From Pseudo-nitzschia pungens (taxonomy: Eukaryota > Bacillariophyta > Bacillariophyceae > Bacillariales > Bacillariaceae): a DNA stretch of 64,000 nt. Shown one piece after another: positions 46,511 through 57,771 of this stretch. Every line of letters begins with the position of its first letter. The stretch's first letter is position 1. The notes beneath the pieces are model-generated. The model was not told the DNA's origin and did not search any database. It saw only the letters and a program-made list of their open reading frames with translations. The DNA is taken from assembly GCA_037355855.1 (NCBI GenBank), contig CM074764.1, positions 558,001 to 622,000 of the forward strand. The letters run 5' to 3'. Made by a program: the position numbers and the translations under genes.

Positions 46511-47813
46511 ATGAGGGTGAACATTATCATGCCCAGATCTATTTCGTTAGGAATATTTGTACCCTTCGTGCTGGCATGTTTCATTCGAACATCGGTCTCG
46601 TTTTCCCCTTTGTCGTCGGTATCTTCCTCTTCGACTTCTAACCCCGTAACCGATAACAGCATCACGGACCTTATGCATGAAACCGCTGTAGCAGAAACAG
46701 AGAGGCTATTTCAATTCTACAGCAATTGGGGGAATGGTGAAAATCAAAAAACAGATAGTAGCAATGCCGCTGCAACCTTGACAAAGCCTCCCACAGTGTG
46801 GCGATCCCGCGAGGAGGCCGCTGCATACGTCCGCGACAACATCGACACAGTTCTTTTCGACTGCGATGGTGTATTATATCGAACAACCTCTATTTGTCCC
46901 GGAGCTTCGGAATGCATAAGGGAACTGATGGATTCACACGACAAGAGAGTATTATTTGTTACGAACAATGCCGGTGTCAATCGACGCGAACTGCGCGAAA
47001 AGTTGTCCCGGTTGCTGCAAATCGAACACTTAACAACCGATCAAATGATCTCGAGTTCTTACTCGAGTGCCCAATATCTCCGAGGAGAGCTCTCGGGAGC
47101 ACGCAGCAAGAGCAATACCCCCTCGCGTCCATGTTATTGGAAGCAGTGGTCTGTGTGAAGAACTCGAAGGCGGCCGGATTCAACGTCACCACGGGTGGTT
47201 TGTCTACCTCGCCGTCTTCTCCCGACTCTGAACCCGGCAGCATGAGCCGCGAAGAACTGGCCGCCTACGATTTCGAACGGCTGCATCCCATTGATGCCGT
47301 TGGTGGTCGGTCACGACACGGACCTCAACTTTCGAAAGCTTTGCATTGCGGACAATCTCCTGCTGCGAAATCCCGATGCCCTCTTTGTGGCAACCAACAG
47401 GGACTCTTTCGACGTCGGTCGACGGTGATGATTCAGACGACAACCAAAGACGGCACATCATGGGAAACGGGGCAACGGTCGTAGCACTGGAATATTCATC
47501 GAAACGAACCGCAATCAATGTTGGGAAACCCAGCAAAGACTTGTTTGAATTGATACGACAACACGGAAGCAAGAGCGATGACGAACTACAAAATCAATTT
47601 CAAGAAAATGACGTTTTTGACGATCCTTCTCGATGTCTGTTTGTGGGGGACAGGCTAGATACTGACATACGATTTGGAAGGGACAACGGGATGAAATCCC
47701 TATTGGTCATGACCGGGGTTACGACCGCGGACACCATGAAGGAGCTGGCCAATGGAACGGAGGAGGAGCCCCTCCCCGATTTCATTGTCCCTTACGTTGG
47801 AATGTTGGTATAA
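46511..47813 (+). CDS. HAD phosphatase, phosphoglycolate/4-nitrophenyl phosphatase type, probably plastid; four +1 frameshifts
   Basis: Intronless; about 432 residues if four surplus bases are discounted. Start uncertain: ATGs at 46487, 46511 and 46529 share a frame; each gives a signal peptide (SLGIFVPFVLACFIRTSVSFSP) whose end resembles the plastid motif. HAD motifs: VLFDCDGVLYR (nucleophile Asp117 and Asp119), LFVTNNAG, NVGKPSKDLFELI (motif III Lys) and CLFVGDRLDTDIRFG (motif IV). This matches P-glycolate phosphatases that start photorespiratory salvage of 2-phosphoglycolate. The frame slips at about 47118-47122 (C run), 47169-47173, 47302-47303 and 47417, always by one surplus base; between them typical sequence continues (RVHVIGSSGLCEELE, VVGHDTDLNFRKL, HIMGNGATVVALEYSS). 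Confidence 0.82.
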
Positions 47814-48027
47814 CCACCAATCAAAGCTTAAACTCGCTTTTCCATTCAGTTTTTTATAACGCTTTAGACCGATGTTTGAAGCATCGTCGCGTGTTTGATG
47901 TGATATGATCTATGGTTGCACAGTTTTTCGGTCTAAGGTATCTATTGTGTTCCCAGTGTACGAACCCTAGGCTTACGCCAGTGGTTGGGCTCCGCCTGAG
48001 AGTTCGAGAAACTCGTTACAGTTTATC

Positions 48028-48926
48028 TCAACCGGCGGGAGGAACAAGGGATTTTTTCGTCGGCTTGGTTCGGGTCGAATCCATGCCCCTCCTGGCAAAC
48101 AGCGCCCTAGAGCTCATCTTTCCAACACCAACGACGCTCCGCTCCGCAGCGGCTTTCATCCCGAGCACATCAATAGTTGCCTTCAAGGCTGCGCCAGTTG
48201 TTTCGACCGCTCCGTTCAGGAAGTCGAGAGCACTGTTCCGGCCGGTTGAGGCGCGGAGCGAATCCGTGCGTTGCCCCTTGATTTTATTCACGGTGCAGAT
48301 TGCAGTGCCAATTTCCTCCAGGGTGTGTCCCTCTGCGAGAAGACTGCATCGATTTCAAAACAGATCGCAAAGAGAAAGCATTCGAAGCGAAATGCATGTT
48401 TGTGATTTGGATTAGCCATAGATCATTGTATGCACCAGAAGGTTACGGCACAGCATGGGTTCGAGACGAAATATCTTACATTTTTGTTCGTTTCATGGAG
48501 GATAACTTTGTCCTTTTCCTTCGTCTTGATTTGCGTCTGGATAGCTCGTAGTAATCGACCTCCATGGTGTACTCGCTGTGAAACTTCCAATCGATGGTTA
48601 CCGGTGGACCTGTGTTTAGTCAAAGGCATTTAAATTGTAGGTGCATAGCAATGAAACTTGTGAGCTGTCCATTACTTGATAGTCGGGTGCTGTTTCGCTC
48701 TATCACCGAACACACTTTGAGCTCCGAACTTACCGCAGCCAACCGCAGGATTGTCACCGAGGATTAGCGGGTATTCTCTCACAGTGATTTCATCAAATAT
48801 TACTTCCTTCAGTTCGTACTCTTTACCGATGACTTGTTCTTCGGTCGAACCTTTCAGACAGCTCTTGTGTTGAGGATACCTCCACACCCCTGAACTTGCT
48901 CCGATGGACGATGACGACGAGTTCAT
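48028..48926 (-). CDS. Diatom REY..LGDNP-family protein of unknown function
   Basis: Three exons reconstructed by reading through splice sites: 48926-48734, 48609-48480 and 48343-48028; 212 residues. Introns are phase 1 (GTAAGT...CACAG) and phase 2 (GTAAGA...TGCAG). Exon 1: Ser-rich start, then VIFDEITVREYPLILGDNPAV; exon 2: GPPVTIDWKF...YYELSRRKSRRRKR; exon 3: LLAEGHTLEEIGTAICTVNKIKGQR, helical and basic. This order (V-F-x-x-I-x-V-REY...LGDNP, GPP-x-T-I-x-W, then a basic region and a helix starting after a GH/GY...EI) recurs in a large unnamed family in diatom genomes. Function is unknown; the basic helical end would suit nucleic-acid or protein binding. The ATG at 48926 is the first in frame. 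Confidence 0.78.
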
Positions 48927-50733
48927 TTTGTTTTTCTGTTGTATATTGGCGGATTGCTTGTTATGGTGACTTCGTATGAATTCAATCACCACAAGTTTTT
49001 ATGCAACTGTATCCATGTCGTTCAACCTAAATACCTCCCGCACCTTTTGCTCTGACTCGCGAACTTTTGAGTGTCCCAAAACGTACCGTAGTTCGGTAAT
49101 CTTGTAATATCAATTTTCCGTCCCAGGCAAAAATGTGACCATCACTGTTCTTCTTCGTCGAAACGTTTTTGAATTTTGATTCCAAAAAATAATGTCACTG
49201 GGTCCTGATCAACGATGACCCAAGAGAAATTCCACGTTCTTACCTCAGCTTAGCCCTTAGCAACGTTTTTTGGTCGTAAATACGAAGAAAGAATCATCGA
49301 CTGTTCTTCACCAGCATTTTTGAACCATAAGTAGTGATGAAAAGGAACAGAAAAGATAAACTCCTTGAAACAAAAGGTGTAGGCTTAATCCTTCTTTTCT
49401 TCCCTTTGGTACCGTTTATCACTTTTGAAATGAAAACAAAGAGGTGCGCAATCCATTACACGTCACCTCATGATCGGAGGGAGAAAAAGAAGAACTATAA
49501 TTACGAATTTCTTTACAATTATAGAATGCACCTGGTTCTTCACGAGCATGGGAGTCTGAATCCCCGAATTTTACATAAGGTTTAATGGATAACGTAACCT
49601 TACGGCATGAAGTGATCAAAACCACCACAGAGAGGATGGGACAGGATGATGATACGAACCTGAATTCCATAGGACTCACTGTATTCTTTATTTCATGGTC
49701 CTATGATATATTTAACGTAATCTTACGTCATGATATTCGTAATTGTTTTGGTGGACCTGCCCATACGTGCCCAAATCCCCAATCGACAGACCATCTAATC
49801 CACAGATGTTTCTATCAGTTCTCTCTGATAAGAGCTCTATGTAGAAGAAAGTGACCAGCGAAAAAAGATCTAAATCGGGTTCGGGTTCCAGCGCCTTTGG
49901 ATTTAGAACCACATCTGCGGGTACTTTCACGGTACCTTATGGAGAGGGAAAGATTTGGGTTTACCAAGACGAGAACCAAAGTGAGATGGACTGTGATTTC
50001 GATAACTTCAGGGGACTATCTAACGCCATCGTGGAACTTGATTGCGGCTGTCTATGATATCGATTGATGTTGTCAATAGATTGTAGGTGGTTTGCACGAT
50101 GTCGATACACAATGATTCCTACGAATTCAGAACCAAGTACACATTGGTTTTGGAACCCTGCTCAGTAGATCGACACTGGAACCAATCTTTCCTACGGTCT
50201 GCCGATCTATTCCTTGAAACATTCGCGGGGAATTTCATTTTAGATGCTTTATTTGTTCAACAATATTGTAATGCATGGGGTGATGATAGGAATGCTCCAT
50301 GAATTTTTGTTTTGGTGGATGCACATTGCGTAATACACACGCAACCAATGTTAACTGTCTGGGCAGCAAGTCTGCAAGCACCACAAATCGACTGCGGACA
50401 GACTCTATGAATCGACCATCCACCCCTTGCTTGTACCTTTTATTCATTATTAGTTGATAGCGTGTGAGTTCGAGAGATTTGGTAGCCTTTCAGTCTCCTC
50501 CGTACCATTCTACACCAAGGTCGGGCCGGATGCAAACCGCTATTCAAAATCTCACAAATATAGATCCAGAACTGCATCTGTAAGAGCAGCTGTACCGTGC
50601 AAGCACTCATGGCATAAGAGCTGTCATTTACAGCTATCTGAATGATTGTAATTCATACATTCGCATACTACCACTTCACACAACGTGCAACGAATGATGA
50701 ACGAATCCAGAAAACTTTGAAGCAAGCAAAGAT
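48927..50733. other. Intergenic region
   Basis: About 1.8 kb without a convincing gene. A plus-strand frame at about 49851-50057 (FGFRTTSAGTFTVPYGEGK) and one at 50099-50302 look mildly protein-like but lack ATG or splice support and known motifs; they could be remnants of a lost gene. A GTAACCTTACGG motif is at about 49595. Confidence 0.45.
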
Positions 50734-52360
50734 CTAGTTGTCATTGCTGTCCGTTAAACTTTCATGCGCTGCAATCCGAAAAAGCGCATCCCGCTGATCG
50801 CCAAAACACTCCCTAACTAGCCCGTTCATCCATCGTACTGCGAAAATGACAAAAGGTCGGACAACAGCCGAAGACCGATCTCTTTCATTGTTCGAAGGTT
50901 CGATCCCATTGACCTCATCGTCTCTACAGCTTCCGATTCCCGAGAAGATCCATTTGTCAATGACGATGGGCTCAATTACTCCCTGCAGAATTTGATACCG
51001 AATGTTGCTTACCACCGCCATAAAGCATCCAGTATAGATGGAGGCATGGAGTGCGTTTACGGGAATCGTTTCTGTTTGGAACGAGGGCATCAGTTTGGAC
51101 CGAATGAGCAATACAATGGAAACAAATCCGTAACCCAAGCCACTAGCAATGATTCCTGCTCGAAAGAGCGCCGGAATCGACACCAGGAAAGATCCTAGTC
51201 GCTGCTTGGGCGTCGGGAGAGTTACGCCATCGGCCATGCGTGCCTGAAAGGCATTTGTCGGGACCGGAAGGCGACCGAAGAGGATTGGATCTTGGCTATC
51301 GGAGGACGTTTCTGTCTCCTCCACCTCATCCCCATCCAGAGTCTTTGCCGTCCTCCACATGCTTTGTTCGTGAGAGAATCAACGTTCGATGCGAGAGAAA
51401 ATCAGTTTTTGTCAGTCAATTCACCTTACATATGAAAACAAAGTGTCAAACAACTGGACGCATCCGTCAGGGCCCAAAGAAAATTCGAAAGGGTTTTACT
51501 TTGGGCCAGACAAAATAGATGCAACGTGCAGAGCTGCATCGAATTCCGTGAACGGTCCAAACAAATGGCTCCGTTGCACGTACTATCGACAAACTCGCAC
51601 AGATACCCAATGTTCCAGATGCATCGGCATTGAAGACGCCATGGGAAAGGCATTCCAATAATTTGACATAGATCTGGTGGTAATATACAGTGTGTCCGAT
51701 ACGGGTTGTGATGAGTTCTACAAGAAAGAGTGCTTACCTGTAATATTTTCCAGCGATCGCGGTAAGGATTGCCGGCACCACAAAGTCGAGTTCGTACATG
51801 ATTCTCGAGGCACCGCGGCGATTCCATTCTGCCATCAATTGTGTACCTGCAGCGACCAGTACTTCCGTAATGGACTTTCCTACAAACGAGGGATCGGCAT
51901 TTATGCGCCTGGTGTATCCCCTCTGCACTTGTTGTTTCCACGACCGGACTTGAACAATGGGAGATGAATGCAAAGTAAAGGCTACGGCAACTGCCCTCGA
52001 AACAGGCGAACTGGATATTGGTTGGGGATTGTTTGCAACATCGTTGTCATTGTGATCACTGTCATTGCTGTTGATGCCACTATTTCTGGGTTCTGCGGCA
52101 AAAAGAACAGAGTTTGCTGCTTTGCTCTGGAAGCCGTTGCGTATTGTCTTTCGATGAATGGAAGGAACAGATGTCGACCCAGAAGTTGTTAGTGCGGTCA
52201 CTGGTTGATAGCAGTCAAATCCTAGCAGCGGCGTCCCGACTAAGAGTACGGCAGCAGCGGCCCAGAAGAAAAGCACAGATCTGAGCATATCAGTCGAGCA
52301 CTCTCCGTACCGTCGACAGTGTCGAAGCGTCCGTCCAGTACCAAGTTCCTTGCCACTCAT
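50734..52360 (-). CDS. RETICULATA-related (DUF3411) plastid membrane protein
   Basis: Two exons (52360-51738, 51361-50734), 416 residues; intron 51737-51362 (GTAAGC...CAAAG), phase 2, joining GKYY to SMWRTAKTLDG. Family members sit in the plastid envelope and affect leaf/plastid development in plants; the biochemical role is unknown. Seen: a signal peptide (LRSVLFFWAAAAVLLVGTPL), a variable Asn/Asp-rich part, then FVGKSITEVLVAAGTQLMAEW, RIMYELDFVVPAILTAIAGKYY, FRAGIIASGLGYGFVSIVLL and NALHASIYTGCFMAVVSNIRYQILQGVIEP, the family's best conserved block, followed by a region with VVRPFVIFAVRWMNGLV. The ATG at 52288 (MLRSVLFF) would give a more typical signal peptide than the first ATG at 52360. 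Confidence 0.85.
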
Positions 52361-53410
52361 AGTTGCGAGGCACCAACTCCTGTTATCGTCAAGGACTCGA
52401 GCAAGACAACATTCTTCGTCAATGGTAAATCAAAGTCAACGCAGTCTGTTGGGTGATGGTGTCTCAACGAATAGGATTCCTAGACTCGCTTCTCAGTGTC
52501 TGCCTCTGATACGTAGTCTGAATCTGAAACATGATGAGATAATAACATTATGATTTTAGTCCGCTTGATGCTTTTAATGCATTCGACACAACACTTCCAA
52601 TGCATCACTCATGCGAGTGTACCTGGTTCGTACCTTTTGCTTCGTGACCTTACTTCTCACTTCGTCTTTCATGTTGTAACTCGTACAAGTAACATTACCG
52701 GTAAGGTTACGGGTTTTCCACATTACGAAGAATTTCAAAGGCTGATCGGTTCATACGATAATTTCCTGTACCGGTAAGGTTACGGCACTCAGCAGACTTG
52801 GCAACCATTCATTTTCTTTTTTACGAGACTGCGGTGCGTGATTAGTGATTCGAATTGGCGGGACTGAAAAGAAATACGGTAGGGTTATTTACTTCGTAAA
52901 AAATAAAAATGATGTAAAGTTTGCGGTGTGACGCAAAACCTTGGAAATGCACACGTCAGAACTCTGTGTGGCGAATACTACTTTTTCAAGACAACACCGC
53001 GGTATCTTACGAGAACATTCCCACATCCCATCTGGTGTTTTGAAAAAAATAAATGTCCCTTCTCGTTGTGCGACCCATTGTAAACTCAGGTCATCTCGTG
53101 TGGCTGCTTACATCATCTCCTTATCGTTGACCGTACGTACTGTAGTTACTCGTACGCGAACGTGCTTTTACGACCACGCCACATGTAAAATCATTGGTAC
53201 CAGGTACCGTAGGAGTAAGGTAAGACAGACTTAATTACTGGTAGTTCGAGTTCGCCGCGCGGATTAGGAACACAAAAACTTTATTGGAAGGAAGATTATG
53301 CTGTAGATTTCACCGGAAGGAGAAAGAAAGCCATTGAGACAGTCGAGGAGGTATTGGATACAATATTGTCTGTACTGAAGCGTTTGAAATAACACAGCAA
53401 CGAAAAGAAC
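52361..53410. other. Divergent intergenic region
   Basis: Between the RETICULATA-like gene (-) and the elongase (+). Two strong copies of ACCGGTAAGGTTACGG at about 52695-52712 and 52771-52788. No gene seen. Confidence 0.5.
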
Positions 53411-54649
53411 ATGTGCGGTCCAACGAGTGTTTCGAAATCTGGAATCGCAACAGCATCGGCATCCAAAGCTCCCGTCGATGTAGTGATGGAGCCCCCTAGT
53501 GTGTCAAGCCGTTATGCTTGCGCCACGCTCATGATTGCCATCTTTGGCGTTTGGGGAAAGTTTTGCTTTGATTACAGCGGAGATGGAACTTTCGATGAAT
53601 CAACGGCTCCCGGGGTGGGTGCCGAAATCCACAGCTGGAAGGTTCCGTTGACGCTAACGACTTCCTACCTGCTTGGCCTACCGGTACTGAGGATGTTTAC
53701 GACAAAGTTTTTGACTCCATCGGTAGATGTGAAGTTGCTTTTGAAAGAAACCATGGTGGTCTACAATGGTGGACAGGTTTTGCTTAATGGATGGATGGTC
53801 TACAGGTTCCTTGATGCCGTGATCAACAAGGGTCATCCTTTCATCGGAGATATTTACACTGTCGACACGGGAGCTACGTTTGCCGTATGGATCCATTACA
53901 TGGACAAGTATCTCGAATTTTTCGACACGATCTTCATGGTTTTGAGGGGGCGAATGGATCAGGTACGTGCAAGGAAAGGGTCTCGGGACAAAGTCCATGC
54001 AATCAGAAAAGATAAGACACCTAAAGGAATTGAACGGTATAACATGCCTATTACGAGATAACCATGTCGAAGTCCTAATTTGGGGAGTTTTTCTATTTCG
54101 AGTCTCACCGCTCGCATGGCTGTTGTTTTGTCTACTGCCGTCACACGATTGCAATGGTACTGCCAGGTTTCCTTCCTTCATACATACCACCACGTTTCCA
54201 TAGCATGGGCCTGGTGGTTTGCTCTTCGTTGCTACCCCGGCGGAGATGCCTACTTTGGCGCGCTACTAAATTCATGGATCCACGTCATGATGTACTCTTA
54301 TTACACTCTCTCTTTGCTGAAATTTCCTTGCCCATGGAAGCGATTCATAACGCAGGCACAGCTCCTACAATTTACATCGGTCGTGGTGTACACCGGCTTT
54401 TCCTTTGCAATCGTCCGAAAGGGAGGCGAGGCCGAAACGAAACACTACCTTTGTTATGCATGTCAGGTATTCGAAATGGTTAGCTTGTTTTATTTGTTTA
54501 GCCTGTTTTATTCCAAAGCCTACAAGAAAAAGAAGGCGCAATTTAATCGGACCTCCTCGGAACTGGAATTGCCCGAACAGTCTTCGATATCGTCCGACAA
54601 CAGCGATACATCGAACTCTTCGTCCGAGGAATCCAAGAAGGAATTATAA
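53411..54649 (+). CDS. ELO-type fatty acid elongase (PUFA elongase-like)
   Basis: Two exons (53411-53962, 54167-54649), 344 residues; intron of 204 bp (GTACGT...TGCCAG), phase 0, joining RMDQ to VSFLHTYHH. ELO proteins are the ER condensing enzymes adding malonyl-CoA to acyl-CoA. Seen: YNGGQVLLNGWMVY, WIHYMDKYLEFFDTIFMVLRG (K-x-x-E-x-x-D-T), the catalytic HTYHH box (residues 189-193), NSWIHVMMYSYY, and QLLQFTSVVVYTGF, with seven or so hydrophobic segments. The box spacing and HVSIAWAWW resemble elongases of C18/C20 polyunsaturated chains, common in diatoms, but chain preference cannot be fixed. The Ser/Glu-rich cytosolic tail ends SKKEL; a lysine-based ER-retention role is possible. Confidence 0.92.
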
Positions 54650-56376
54650 TTACTGCAATTCAGCTGAAGACAACTGTCAGCTTCTTTCTTGCAAACCTAT
54701 CGGTTTGCCCACAGATTGCACTCGAACGAAAAGCATCGATCACGGAAGAAACGAACGACCACGCGAATGCGTCCTCACAAACCAACATTAAAAAAATAGA
54801 CAATCCGTCATCGAGCGCACTCATTTCGCCTTTCAAGCTTTTCGATTACCGAAGTGAACATCACTTCTACCACCCGCTACTCCGCAATAAATTTACCTTG
54901 GCCTAACATGTATAATCCTCACTTTTTTCTTTCTAGTCGACTCCATGTGAACCGCAATCACTATGAGCTTTGTGCAGTTCTGAATCCAACACTCTAATTG
55001 CATATTCATATTACCGAACTGTGGTTTTATTCATCTATCTCCAACGTGTATATTGGTTTCCCAGGCGGAGCTTTTATTATTGAATGATTCTTGAATTATT
55101 CCATCGCTATGTGCACTGGATCTGATTGACCGACTGACTGACTTGCTCCCCACTCTTCCACCTTTGTACTCGTCGGGCATCGAAAAACATGCAGTGTTGG
55201 ATGTGGTGACAGTCACGGGACACAATCGTACAAGCCAGGGAAGAAGTGGAACCGAACGACTGTCTAAATGAATGAATGAATCTCGATGCAATACGATTCG
55301 ATGCGATGTGATGCATCCGATAGCAAAGATAGTAGCGCATAATTTCATCTCATCTTATCTCATCTCATCGCATCTCATCCATTTCATTTCATTGATATGC
55401 ATCTCATCGCATATGATACGGAGTTTCTTGCCCGGTCTAGTTCGTTTGTTGGTTCATTGTTGGAGAAAAAACCGAAACTGATTTATTCGCTGCATGCTTC
55501 GATGGAGGACTGGAATTAATAAGTGAATGAATGAATGAATGAGTCAATCAATTCGATCCCTTTTGGAACTGTCGATCAAATGCATTGAATCCAGGTTTCA
55601 ATCCATTGCATTGGATCCGGTTTCGCCACTTTATGATGATGGTGTCGAGCCGTGTCGTGTCGCTCGAGCGGGAACGTCACCCGGCAAAGGGATACCTTTT
55701 ATCGAAATAGCGCTGGCTCACTCGCTCGTTCCTGTCCTTTCCTTGTGCGAATCCGATTCCATCCGACCCAACCCATTCTTCCACGGACGGATCGACCGAC
55801 CTTGAAATGCGATGCAATGCCGCGTGGATTGGATTGGATTGGATTGGAATGGAATGGAATGGAACGGATTGCATTGGAGCACGCCGATTGAATGGCGTGT
55901 CTGCGCGGATCTGTTCGATTGCCTGCCCGACCAGTGAAGAGGACGTGTATGTTTGTCCTGCATTCCATTCCATTCTATTCCATCTCATACAAACAGCTCG
56001 GAGTCAACGATGAAAGAAAAGCAAACCTGCAAACCTGCATTTAGAACCGTGTGTTGGTGGAAAAATTCATGGGCTCTCTTGCATTCAACCATATTATGAG
56101 ACGTCGCTATACGAATCGCCACTGGTTGGCTTCCTGTGCTGCGCACGCGCGCACACACAAACACAACGACGCCGCGTGCCCCCGCCGCTTGGAGTGCTCT
56201 GTTTCGTTTCGTCTAGTGTTCCCCCACAGAGCTAGTGCTGGTTCGGATGCCGCCTGGGTGCCTCCGCACCTGTCTTGGCCCCGGATGGTTGGTCCGATGC
56301 GGATTCATCGTCGTTGTCGTTGTCGTTTCGTTGTCGTTGTCGTTGGCATCGTCCGTCTTCGCTTCCGCTTCCACAC
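54650..56376. other. Intergenic region with ATG-rich simple repeats
   Basis: No gene supported. Simple repeats include (ATGA)n near 55269-55280 and 55525-55540, ATCTCATC runs at 55345-55378, and a (GGATT)(GGAAT)n block at about 55828-55863 whose complement recurs as ATTCCATTCC at 55960-55982. Open frames across it are repeat translations. Confidence 0.55.
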
Positions 56377-57771
56377 CTACCGGTGCCGGTTTGGGTGGGG
56401 TGCTCTCGGCTCGCAGTGGCGCTCGCAGTGGCGCTCGCACTCGCGGTGGCGCTCCGCTTGGCCCGGTGCAAGACAAACTCGGACGGGCAGGGGGCACCGC
56501 CCCCCTCTTCCCCAAAGCCCCGGCGACGGTCGGCAAATCCGCCAACGTCGCCCCTGGGCGTGACGACCGCCATGAGCGCGTCGGGAGGATTGGCAGCGAA
56601 TGTGCTTTGCGACGAGCAGGGACGCCTCGGTCTCGGTCTGGTGCAGCGCGTGCCGGAGTGCCAGCACCCCTGCTCGTGCCCCGGAAGCTCTTGCGTCCCC
56701 GTGCGGAGCGCCGCCGCTTGCGCTCGACCGCAGCTCCCTCTTGCGGGCCACCAGGAATCGTCCGACGTGGTTGTTGAAGGCGGCCGACGGCGAAGCCAGC
56801 GCCGGTGCGGAGCAACGCGACGATGACGATGACGAGGACAACGGGGACAGGGACCGGTCCGATACCACCGTGCCCCCGAACTGGTGAATGAGCCGTTTTG
56901 TGGATTCCGCCGCCCCCGACACTGTCGTCGTCGTCGTCGTCGTCGCTGTCGACGTTGCGAGCAACCGATCGTCCACGACGTGGAGACAGGGCAGCTCCAG
57001 GGGGTCCGTCAATGGTTCCTCTTCCCCGAGGAGGCTGCCCCCGTGGACAAAAATCAGAAATGCGGGAGGAATCCGTCGGGAGTTTCCGTTGCCGCTGCCA
57101 TTGGAAGGTAGCAAGGGGAGGAGCGCCGCGACCCCCGCGGCCTGTCCCACGGCAAGGATTCCCCAGAACGGCGAGGACGCCCAGACCTGTCGCAGGAGCA
57201 ACAGGGAGGCGTCCAAACCGACGTAGTGGGGAGGAGGCGCTGGTTCTGGTGATGGTGCTTTGCCCGTGGTTTCCGTTGCCGTTTCCTCGCGTAGATCTTC
57301 ATCCTCTGCTATTGGTTCGTATTCATTCGAATCTTTGCTGCGGGCTGGTGGTTGGTTCATTTCGTCGCCGTCGCTGTCGCTGTTGCTTTCCGATCCATCT
57401 CGCGTCCCTGACGAATGCGGGAACAAAGCGGTCTCTGCCTTGGTCTCGGTGTTGGTTTCCCACCACGCTCGAGGGGGATGATCCCTAAAGGCGTTCCTGG
57501 GCCGGACGGGATCGTCGCTCTTGCAGTCGCGTCTCGATGACTCCGCATCAAAATTTGAAGCAGAATTTGAAGCAGAATTTGAAGTGGAATTGGAATCGAA
57601 ACCCGAACCGATCGAATCCTTCACAATCAGGGGGGCGTCGACAAAGACCAGATCGATGCCGTGCTTTTGATACAGTTGGGTTCCCAGCGAATCCATTGCT
57701 CGGCTGAGCTCCATCGAATTCGATCCCGCGTCGTGGAGGCACAGCACCCGGAGCAACGACGACGATGCCAT
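56377..57771 (-). CDS. FSH1/serine-hydrolase-like protein lacking the nucleophile serine; C-terminal frame uncertain
   Basis: Open frame of 464 codons from ATG at 57771. The start LRVLCLHDAGSNSMELSRAM and IDLVFVDAPLIV matches the FSH1 serine hydrolase family (alpha/beta fold). In the nucleophile-elbow position, where family members have G-x-S-x-G, this protein has ILAVGQAAG: Gly (codon 57147-57145, residue about 209) replaces Ser. The usual later Gly-Gly-His is also not seen; the sequence reads QFGGTVVSDRS. A long Asp/Ser/Glu-rich insertion separates the first and second parts. After about residue 350 (VGRFLVARKREL) the frame becomes Arg/His-rich, whereas other frames look more protein-like (DALMAVVTPRGD; DDESASDQPSGAK before a stop at 56232), so one or more frameshifts near the 3' end are likely. 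Confidence 0.65.
   Translation of the reverse strand: MASSSLLRVLCLHDAGSNSMELSRAMDSLGTQLYQKHGIDLVFVDAPLIVKDSIGSGFDSNSTSNSASNSASNFDAESSRRDCKSDDPVRPRNAFRDHPPRAWWETNTETKAETALFPHSSGTRDGSESNSDSDGDEMNQPPARSKDSNEYEPIAEDEDLREETATETTGKAPSPEPAPPPHYVGLDASLLLLRQVWASSPFWGILAVGQAAGVAALLPLLPSNGSGNGNSRRIPPAFLIFVHGGSLLGEEEPLTDPLELPCLHVVDDRLLATSTATTTTTTTVSGAAESTKRLIHQFGGTVVSDRSLSPLSSSSSSSRCSAPALASPSAAFNNHVGRFLVARKRELRSSASGGAPHGDARASGARAGVLALRHALHQTETEASLLVAKHIRCQSSRRAHGGRHAQGRRWRICRPSPGLWGRGGRCPLPVRVCLAPGQAERHRECERHCERHCEPRAPHPNRHR

Noticed and set aside
49851..50302. Two protein-like plus-strand frames
   Set aside because: No ATG in good context, no splice sites that join them convincingly and no known motif; at most a relic.
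50885..50905. GGTTCGATCCC resembling a tRNA T-arm
   Set aside because: It lies inside the RETICULATA-like coding exon and has no matching acceptor, D or anticodon arms.
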